This document shows, piece by piece, positions 6,443 through 11,259 of a stretch of 11,259 bases of DNA. The position numbers and the translations under genes were made by a program. Origin of the DNA: Methanosarcina sp. UBA402 (GTDB lineage Archaea > Halobacteriota > Methanosarcinia > Methanosarcinales > Methanosarcinaceae); contig DADO01000057.1 in NCBI GenBank assembly GCA_002509325.1, forward strand, positions 1-11,259, in the 5' to 3' direction. Below the pieces are notes generated by a model that was not told the origin of the DNA, searched no databases, and was given only the letters and a program-made list of their open reading frames with translations. How positions within the stretch are numbered: position 1 is the stretch's first letter; each line of letters starts with the position of its first letter.

Positions 6443-6815
6443 AAATATTTCCAATATTTCCTTTTGATCCTTCCTTCAGATGCTTCCTTCAATCCTTCTT
6501 TCAATTGCTTCCTGAGTAGCATCTTCAATTTACAACGGTCAAGGAATAATATATAACTTATTTATATTATGAACAAGTGATAAAATATTTATATAATGGT
6601 TACCTAAAATGAGGTTGAATTCTGAGATTTGAACATGATTTAATAGAATTTATAGACTTGAATAGATTTTCACCTGTAAATGCAAAATTACGTTGCTAGA
6701 GTTAAGAAGATTGCATAATTATTTACTTTTAAAACTTCGAAGGTTAAACTTCGGAGAGAAATATTACAGGATTTGAAAGGAAGCTACTTATACTATTCAT
6801 AGATCAGGATAAACA
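6443..6815. promoter_or_regulatory. AT-rich spacer with small repeats and helicase promoter
   Basis: No gene is visible. In order it contains AATATTTCC repeated twice without a gap (6444-6461), a pyrimidine-rich stretch of three to four degenerate 12-13-bp units of the ATCCTTCCTTCA type (6467-6512), very AT-rich DNA with several TATA-like elements (6548-6600), and a 14-bp near-repeat beginning AAACTTCG (6732-6759) whose first copy contains the palindrome CTTCGAAG (6735-6742). AGGAT at 6806-6810 is the probable ribosome binding site for the helicase start at 6816. A small RNA in the middle cannot be excluded but nothing supports one. Confidence 0.4.
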
Positions 6816-9296
6816 ATGACGCTCTGGGTCCTAGGCTACGCTGAAAAACCGAAGATAAGATTTATGGCTATAAAGGACCGGTTGAAACAGCCGATTTACA
6901 TGGCCGAGCTCCATATAAAAGATAGTTATAAAGGGCCACGCCCTCATAAAATAAGGCTTCTCACCGGCAAGAAAAAAGAAGAATTTATTCCTCCCCAGCA
7001 GTTCATAGAGCTCTTACGCGAGGCAAATCGGATAATGCTTGCAGAAGGGGGAAACCCTGCAAATGAGGTAACTTTTCTAGAAATGTTGAAAGGTTTCCAG
7101 CTCAAAGCGGACCGAGTTAAAATCTGCAAACACTGCTGGATAAATAAACGTTTCAACTTTGTAAATAGTAAATCCGTCAAATACCTAGATGAACTCATCT
7201 GTCTGGACTGTGCAAAAGAAGAACTTTTGCGTGCAGTCCGTTCGGCCGGTGTGAAGTACGGGGAAAAATCCGTAGATTTCCTGGAGCAAGTGCTTTCGAA
7301 AACCAGGGACCTGGACAGGACAATCCGGATGCTCACTCCTGAAAGGCTGGATCCTGAGTTTACACGTTATGATACTATAAGGACAAATCCTACCAGTGCT
7401 GGAATCAGGATAAAGAACCTGCCCCTTAAGAAAAAATTCAAGGAAATGCTGCTCGAGAAATCCGAGACCCTGCTGCCCGTTCAGGCGTTATCGATAGAAG
7501 CCGGACTTCTGGAAGGAAAAAACCAGTTTGTGGTTTCGGCGACGGCAACTGGAAAAACCCTAATAGGAGAGATGGCAGGAGTCCAGAACCTTCTTAACAA
7601 AAAAGGAAAAATGCTCTATCTGGTCCCCCTAGTCGCGCTCGCAAACCAGAAGTATGACCAGTTCAAAGACCGTTATTCAAAGCTCGGGCTCACTACTTCC
7701 ATAAAGATCGGGGCAATCCTCATAAAAACCTCTCAGCGCGTGAGAATGCAGACCAGCCCAAGTGCGGATATAATTGTGGGAACTTATGAAGGCATAGACC
7801 ATATGCTTCGGTCGGGAAATGCCGATTTTTTAGGCAAGATCGGGACTGTGGTTGTGGATGAAGTCCATATCCTTGAAGACCAGGAAAGGGGGCACAGGTT
7901 GGACGGGCTTATCGGAAGGCTAAGGTATATGGCACCTGAAGCTCAATTTATCTACCTCTCGGCAACCGTTGCAAATCCCGCAGCCTATGCAAAGAAGCTC
8001 GGAGCCCAGCTTGTCCTTTACGAGCATAGGCCAGTTCCTATTGACAGGCATCTCCTCTTCTGCCAGGAAAACGAAAAGGCAAAACTGATTTCCCAGCTTG
8101 CGAAAGAAGAATATGCAATGTTTTCTTCTAAAAAGCACAGAGGGCAGACAATTGTCTTTACGAACTCCCGACGAAACTGCCACAAGCTTGCAGGAGCCCT
8201 TTCGATCCAGGCGGCTCCTTATCATGCAGGGCTTTCCCAGTACGAGAGGAAAAAAGTTGAGACTCGTTTTGCAAAAGGAGAGCTTCCTGTAGTCGTGACC
8301 ACAGCTGCTCTTGCGGCGGGTGTGGATTTTCCGGCATCCCAGGTAATCTTTGAGTCCCTGGCAATGGGAATAGACTGGATTTCAGTCCAGGACTTCCTGC
8401 AGATGAGCGGGAGGGCAGGCAGACCTGATTACCATGACAAGGGAGTTGTCGTGCTTATGCCCGTGCCTGGAAAGGCTTATTCAGGCTCTCAGTCAGATAC
8501 CGAAGAAGAGGTTGCAATCAAACTGCTCCAGGGTGAAATGCTCTCAGCAGGCGTACATTACGGAGAAGCCGAGCAGCTTGAGGAAGTGCTTGCATCAGTT
8601 GCAGTCACCTCCTCGGTGCAGGATCTTAGAATGATCCATAACCTGATGTTTGGGAGCTACGATCTGGAAAGATTGGTCCTGCGCCTGCAGAGCTATCGTT
8701 TTCTTGAAAGAAAAGGAAATAAAATAATGCTTACGCGTTTTGGAAAAATTATTTCGGCTCATTTCCTCCCGGTATCGAAAGCTTTCCTGATTCGGGATGC
8801 GGTGCTTGAAGAAAACGAACCTTTAAAGATTGCAACAAACCTGGAGTTTTTTGATGCAGCCTATTTCAAGTATGCAAACCAGATCGGAAGTTCTTTGCAT
8901 GTTAATATGCCTTCAAGGGTTTTTCAGGGGGCAGCTCTTGATATAGTCTTTGACGGGGAATCCCTTTCCCAGCTTGATATAAAAATCCGGGAGCTCATGT
9001 TGAACTTTGCTTCGGATTTTTTAACCTGTGCATGCAAAGACTCGCCTTACTGTGGCTGTGCAGAACAGAGGTTTTCGGAAAAAATAATCAAGCTGCGTAC
9101 TGAAGCGCTTGAGCCTTCACAGATTGTAAAGAAACTTGAAGATAATTACGGAATTTCTGCGTACCAGGGTGACATTTTCGGGTACCTGGACAATGCGGTC
9201 CGCAATCTTGATGCCGTAGAACTTATAGCAAGGGTATACTCCAAAAAGGGAGTTGCAGAAAAAGCAAAAAAGCTGAAAAAGAAAGTCCAGGGTTAA
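6816..9296 (+). CDS. Ski2-like DEVH-box helicase with zinc finger (ASH-Ski2 type)
   Basis: An 826-residue superfamily 2 helicase. The N-terminal domain (about 1-200) has a four-cysteine zinc-finger pattern, CKHC (104-107) and CLDC (129-132). The helicase core follows: Walker A ATATGKT (242-248), PLVALANQKY (271-280), the DEVH box (348-351), motif III SAT (382-384), IVFTNSRR (446-453), TTAALAAGVDFP (495-506) and motif VI QMSGRAGRP (529-537). A winged-helix and helical C-terminal region carries a second cluster, CAC (738-740) and CGC (746-748). This order, with an N-terminal zinc finger, resembles the euryarchaeal Ski2-like helicases reported to act with the RNase aRNase J in RNA decay; that role is inference. 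Hel308-type DNA repair is the alternative, but Hel308 lacks the N-terminal zinc finger. The ATG is supported by AGGAT 5 nt upstream; an in-frame ATG at codon 17 is less likely. Confidence 0.88.
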   Translation: MTLWVLGYAEKPKIRFMAIKDRLKQPIYMAELHIKDSYKGPRPHKIRLLTGKKKEEFIPPQQFIELLREANRIMLAEGGNPANEVTFLEMLKGFQLKADRVKICKHCWINKRFNFVNSKSVKYLDELICLDCAKEELLRAVRSAGVKYGEKSVDFLEQVLSKTRDLDRTIRMLTPERLDPEFTRYDTIRTNPTSAGIRIKNLPLKKKFKEMLLEKSETLLPVQALSIEAGLLEGKNQFVVSATATGKTLIGEMAGVQNLLNKKGKMLYLVPLVALANQKYDQFKDRYSKLGLTTSIKIGAILIKTSQRVRMQTSPSADIIVGTYEGIDHMLRSGNADFLGKIGTVVVDEVHILEDQERGHRLDGLIGRLRYMAPEAQFIYLSATVANPAAYAKKLGAQLVLYEHRPVPIDRHLLFCQENEKAKLISQLAKEEYAMFSSKKHRGQTIVFTNSRRNCHKLAGALSIQAAPYHAGLSQYERKKVETRFAKGELPVVVTTAALAAGVDFPASQVIFESLAMGIDWISVQDFLQMSGRAGRPDYHDKGVVVLMPVPGKAYSGSQSDTEEEVAIKLLQGEMLSAGVHYGEAEQLEEVLASVAVTSSVQDLRMIHNLMFGSYDLERLVLRLQSYRFLERKGNKIMLTRFGKIISAHFLPVSKAFLIRDAVLEENEPLKIATNLEFFDAAYFKYANQIGSSLHVNMPSRVFQGAALDIVFDGESLSQLDIKIRELMLNFASDFLTCACKDSPYCGCAEQRFSEKIIKLRTEALEPSQIVKKLEDNYGISAYQGDIFGYLDNAVRNLDAVELIARVYSKKGVAEKAKKLKKKVQG

Positions 9297-9335
9297 AGGA
9301 GCAAAAAAGCTTAAAAAATGTCCAGGGTTAAAAGA
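9264..9335. repeat. 37-bp tandem duplication spanning the helicase stop codon
   Basis: The last 30 coding bases plus stop region of the helicase gene (9264-9300) are repeated in degraded form immediately downstream (9301-9335). Both copies begin GCAAAAAAGCT and share GTCCAGGGTTAAA; the second copy has lost two bases. The first copy supplies the stop codon, so the second is untranslated. Confidence 0.75.
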
Positions 9336-9450
9336 TCAAAAACATTTTTGCATATTATATTGTATAGTAAGTTAAAATGTTCCTGCTTATATGGGGAATA
9401 TATCGCTTGTATGGAAGAACTGATTGGTTTTTCAAGTGCCGGTCAGTATA

Positions 9451-9483
9451 ATAAGATCAGAACCATAAGATCAGAACCTGATC
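9451..9483. promoter_or_regulatory. 14-bp perfect repeat and overlapping palindrome, candidate operator
   Basis: ATAAGATCAGAACC is present twice without a gap (9451-9464 and 9465-9478). The second copy runs into a perfect inverted repeat, GATCAG-AAC-CTGATC (9469-9483), ending 36 bp before the DUF3467 start. A TATA-like CATATTATATTG lies about 100 bp upstream of it (9351-9362). The placement in the leader or promoter suits a regulator site, or an RNA hairpin in the 5' untranslated region. Confidence 0.45.
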
Positions 9484-9519
9484 ACAGGACACTCTGAGAG
9501 TAAAAGTAGAGGTAATTTC

Positions 9520-9918
9520 ATGGCCGAGGATGTTGAATCCAGGGAAAATATCGAAAGAGAAGCTTCTAAAAAAGCTAGTAAAAGTATTGCAATCGAATTT
9601 ATAAAACCTGAAAACTTCAGGCAGATATATGCTATTGGGGCTGCAGGCGGGCACAGCCCATATGATTTCAGGATCGGTTTTTACAATGACACTCCCAAGA
9701 TGTTCGGGGATGCCTCTGAGTCACGGGTTATCCAGAGGCGCGTGGAAACCGAAGTAATACTTTCTCCAGTTGCTGCGCTTGAGCTTTCCCGCTGGCTTAC
9801 CCAACATATAAATGAATATGAGTCTGTTTTCGGGCCAATTGCAAGAGCAATCCCGAGACCAAGGAAAGAATCTGCAAAGCCTATTGACGAAAGTACGGAT
9901 ATCCAGGGTTACATCTGA
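9520..9918 (+). CDS. DUF3467 domain protein
   Basis: A 132-residue soluble protein matching the small DUF3467 family, whose function is unknown. Family-like features are the strand around FRQIYAIGA (33-41), SPYDFRIGFYND (46-57) with the conserved D-F pair, TEVILSPVAALELSRWL (77-93) and a helix ending INEYESVFGPI (97-107). The N terminus (1-22) is charged and probably disordered; the tail (108-132) is Arg/Lys/Pro-rich and then acidic. It has no cysteine, membrane segment or catalytic motif. GAGGT 8 nt before the ATG supports the start. It lies 223 bp after the helicase and has its own upstream palindrome, so it is probably transcribed separately. Members are often short single-domain proteins like this one. 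Confidence 0.75.
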   Translation: MAEDVESRENIEREASKKASKSIAIEFIKPENFRQIYAIGAAGGHSPYDFRIGFYNDTPKMFGDASESRVIQRRVETEVILSPVAALELSRWLTQHINEYESVFGPIARAIPRPRKESAKPIDESTDIQGYI

Positions 9919-10008
9919 CCCTTACATTTGATCCGAATAAAACGCCCTGCAAGTTATGTGAACTTGAAAGCTTTACTTGTAGCTTCTGGAAGGAACTATT
10001 TTGGCTCC

Positions 10009-10078
10009 GGAAGCCTTTGAAAGCTCTGGTGATCAATGGTTATGGAAGCTTTTGAGAACTCTGGAGATCGATGGTTAT
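10009..10078. repeat. 35-bp tandem duplication
   Basis: Two adjacent 35-bp copies (10009-10043 and 10044-10078) match at 30 of 35 positions. Both begin GGAAGC and end ATGGTTAT. The period is not a multiple of three, so it is not a coding repeat. All five differences are substitutions, showing that the duplication is not brand new. Confidence 0.85.
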
Positions 10079-10205
10079 ATATCTCTGTAAAGGGTATGTA
10101 TTTTCCAGTTTTCTTAAATGCCGGTGGAGTGACAATACAGAAGGATTTCTCAGTTACTGGTAGGAAGCGATGATACAGATAGCAAGCGGGCCGTAGGTAT
10201 GGATG

Positions 10206-10249
10206 GTGGCTTTAATGCGGCTCTAATGTGGCTCTGTTGCGGCTTATCC
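10206..10249. repeat. 11-bp degenerate tandem repeat, four units
   Basis: Units GTGGCTTTAAT, GCGGCTCTAAT, GTGGCTCTGTT and GCGGCTTATCC follow each other without gaps. Every unit keeps G-T/C-GGCT at its start. The period equals about one DNA helical turn, so the GGCT motifs lie on the same face of the helix. Confidence 0.7.
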
Positions 10250-10325
10250 TGCACTGGCTCGGGATGTAAGATTCAGGAACCCTGAAGTACGGGGAAATTC
10301 AGAATAAATCAGAGAGGGTTTAAAT

Positions 10326-10550
10326 TTGTTCCCAAATAAAAAAGTTCAGAAAATCGTTGGATCAAGAATCCAGGTAGAAATGAAAGGCGACCTTAATCTG
10401 CTTGAAGGCACTCTTAAAAGCGTGGATGACTACATGAACCTTCATCTCGTGGACACAATGGAGATCGTAAAAGGAGAAAAAGTCCGCTCCCTTGGTTCAG
10501 TAGTGCTTCGAGGTAATAACATTATACTGATTACTCCTGTTGAAGAATAA
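10326..10550 (+). CDS. Sm-like archaeal RNA-binding protein (LSm/SmAP)
   Basis: A 74-residue Sm-fold protein, the normal length for archaeal SmAPs, which form ring oligomers binding U-rich RNA. The Sm1 region is 12-44 with the family's G..L..VDDYMNL pattern (D35, Y36, M37, N38). The Sm2 region is LRGNNIILITP (61-71) with the RG-N-N signature at 62-65. The RNA pocket keeps N38 and R62, while Y36 replaces the His common in archaeal SmAP1. The start codon is TTG, supported by GAGGG 7 nt upstream and by the absence of any earlier in-frame ATG that fits; the first internal ATG would remove part of Sm1. The winged-helix gene begins 31 bp downstream on the same strand, suggesting an operon. Unlike many SmAP1 genes, it is not followed by the ribosomal protein L37e gene. 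Confidence 0.87.
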   Translation: MFPNKKVQKIVGSRIQVEMKGDLNLLEGTLKSVDDYMNLHLVDTMEIVKGEKVRSLGSVVLRGNNIILITPVEE

Positions 10551-10581
10551 AACCTCATAAAGGACCTATTAGTGTGAAATC

Positions 10582-10983
10582 ATGGATCTTGAAGAAGAAG
10601 CCTACAATTTAATAAAAAGTCATAAAGAAGGCATTTTCCAGAATGTTATCTGGAAAGAGCTTGATATAGATAGCAGAAAATGCTCCAGGATTGTAAAAAA
10701 GCTTCTGGATAAAGACCTTATTACGCGAGAGGTTGGAGTTTCAAACGGGGCAAGAACATACCTACTGAGAGCAAAGGAAGAGGTTAAGGAAAAATATGAC
10801 CTCCTGCTTGCAGGAGCATTGTTTTCAGCCTGTACAGGCTGCACCGGCGACTGTCAACCCGAATACTGCGGGAAACTCAGTGAATGGATTGGCAACCTCA
10901 TGCAAGAAGCTGAAAGACCGGAAGAGACTGACAAAATCAAAGCCAGTATTGAAGATAAAGAAGAAGCTGAAGAGGAAATCTGA
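10582..10983 (+). CDS. Winged-helix protein with four-Cys cluster, probable TFE-beta
   Basis: A 133-residue protein in two parts. Residues 1-65 form a winged helix: EEEAYNLIKSHKEGIFQNVI, then the recognition-helix region SRIVKKLLDKDLI (35-47) and the wing ARTYLL (57-62). Residues 84-96 hold C84, C87, C91 and C96 (C-x2-C-x3-C-x4-C), followed closely by SEWI (100-103). The tail (110-133) is strongly acidic. This arrangement matches archaeal TFE-beta and human RPC39, in which one winged helix precedes a C-terminal 4Fe-4S cluster ending C-xxxx-W-L/I; the wing and helix also align with RPC39 by eye. TFE-beta pairs with TFE-alpha to help RNA polymerase open promoters. A redox-sensing MarR-like repressor is the alternative. 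An in-frame TAG at 10570 fixes the start to the ATG. AAGGA lies 17 nt upstream, further than usual. It is probably co-transcribed with the Sm-like gene. Confidence 0.72.
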   Translation: MDLEEEAYNLIKSHKEGIFQNVIWKELDIDSRKCSRIVKKLLDKDLITREVGVSNGARTYLLRAKEEVKEKYDLLLAGALFSACTGCTGDCQPEYCGKLSEWIGNLMQEAERPEETDKIKASIEDKEEAEEEI

Positions 10984-11041
10984 TAGAAGATTTCCAAATC
11001 CAGCAGCCAATATTATCCTTAAAAATACTGGTAACCGCTAA

Positions 11042-11050
11042 TTATATATA
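11042..11050 (+). promoter_or_regulatory. TATA box for the tRNA-Glu gene
   Basis: TTATATATA lies about 60 bp before the mature tRNA. Archaeal transcription usually starts some 25 bp downstream of the TATA box, so the start would fall near 11073, giving a leader of about 30 nt. That leader begins with a small hairpin, CCCTT-CAAT-AAGGG (11073-11086). Confidence 0.5.
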
Positions 11051-11103
11051 GAAGTGTTCCGTATTGGAGAACCCCTTCAATAAGGGAAAATAAGGTACAA
11101 CGT

Positions 11104-11178
11104 GCTCCGGTAGTGTAGCTCGGCCAATCATTCCGGCCTTTCGAGCCGAAGACTCGGGTTCGAATCCCGGCCGGAGCA
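11104..11178 (+). tRNA. tRNA-Glu (anticodon UUC), CCA encoded
   Basis: A full cloverleaf can be drawn by hand. The acceptor stem is GCTCCGG (11104-11110) with CCGGAGC (11171-11177) and discriminator A at 11178. The anticodon loop CTTTCGA (11138-11144) contains TTC at 11140-11142, which reads GAA and GAG. The T arm has loop TTCGAAT between TCGGG and CCCGG. CCA follows directly at 11179-11181, so the tail is genome-encoded. The D arm has a U13-U22 non-pair, as is usual in tRNA-Glu. One oddity is the first pair of the anticodon stem, C27 (11133) with A43 (11149), a mismatch where a U-A pair would be expected. No intron is present. Confidence 0.95.
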
Positions 11179-11181
11179 CCA

Positions 11182-11259
11182 AATCCAACTTCTCACATCA
11201 AACTACTTATCGTATGAAACTTTTATTTCTGTAACTATTTCTCATAACACTTTCTATAA
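11182..11259. other. AT-rich region downstream of tRNA-Glu
   Basis: The remaining 78 bases are AT-rich. Several short T-rich runs, such as CTTTTATTTCTG at 11220-11231, could end transcription of the tRNA. No gene is visible before the window ends. Confidence 0.3.

Larger units (their letters stand above)
9919..10325. other. 407-bp repeat-rich spacer ahead of the Sm-like gene
   Basis: No convincing gene is present. The spacer holds a 35-bp tandem duplication (10009-10078) and a four-unit 11-bp degenerate repeat (10206-10249), annotated separately. A TATA-like TTATATATCTC lies at 10075-10085. A 28-codon cysteine-rich frame (10199-10285) overlaps the 11-bp repeat and is discussed as a finding. 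The Sm-like gene's ribosome binding site GAGGG is at 10314-10318. Confidence 0.5.

Noticed and set aside
8098..8634. Several 60-70 codon frames on both strands inside the helicase gene
   Set aside because: They are shadows of the real frame: no ribosome sites, biased composition and full overlap with conserved helicase motifs.
6816..9296. Hel308 DNA repair helicase
   Set aside because: Core motifs are shared, but the N-terminal zinc finger and long N-terminal domain are not those of Hel308.
10582..10983. Plain MarR or Lrp/AsnC regulator
   Set aside because: The winged helix alone would allow it, but there is no Lrp ligand-binding domain or MarR dimer helices, while the four-cysteine cluster followed by E-W-I fits TFE-beta/RPC39 better. 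Kept as the alternative.
1..11259. Defence island, prophage or insertion sequence
   Set aside because: No transposase, integrase, toxin-antitoxin, restriction or Cas gene was found, and no terminal inverted repeats with target duplications were seen; most genes look like ordinary archaeal chromosomal genes.

Overview
The window looks like chromosomal DNA of a methanogenic archaeon, most probably a Methanosarcina. The reasons are an F420H2-oxidase-type flavodiiron protein (FprA), a DUF373 membrane protein, an archaeal Ski2-type helicase, an Sm-like archaeal protein, a probable TFE-beta subunit, an archaeal-type tRNA-Glu, moderate GC in genes, very AT-rich spacers and TATA-like elements. The genus is an inference from content and style; no database search was run.

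Layout: 1-395 is an AT-rich spacer with inverted repeats ahead of fprA (396-1577, +). A hairpin terminator and two small tandem duplications follow, then an APC-family amino acid permease (1924-3201, +). A small lysine- and glutamate-rich coiled-coil protein (3514-3858, -) converges on it, with a duplicated hairpin terminator between them. A DUF373 membrane protein (4209-5342, +) is followed by a striking 14-bp tandem repeat array, then a methylthioadenosine/methylthioinosine phosphorylase-family enzyme (5589-6365, +). After a 450-bp spacer comes an 826-residue DEVH helicase of the archaeal Ski2-like type (6816-9296, +), a DUF3467 protein (9520-9918, +), a 407-bp repeat-rich spacer, an Sm-like protein with a TTG start (10326-10550, +), a winged-helix protein with a four-cysteine cluster (10582-10983, +), and tRNA-Glu(UUC) (11104-11178, CCA encoded).

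How the genes fit together: the left part is mixed metabolism and transport (oxygen detoxification, amino acid uptake, purine and sulfur salvage of SAM by-products). The right part is mainly information processing (RNA helicase, Sm-like RNA-binding protein, probable transcription initiation subunit, tRNA). The gene most worth attention is 10582-10983. It would usually be called a generic HTH or MarR-type protein, but its winged helix followed by C-x2-C-x3-C-x4-C and an E-W-I motif resembles archaeal TFE-beta and the eukaryotic RNA polymerase III subunit RPC39.

No IS element, CRISPR array, prophage or defence system was recognised. The most unusual DNA-level feature is that most of the longer spacers carry their own unrelated short tandem duplication (periods 9 to 37 bp), including a nine-unit 14-bp array.
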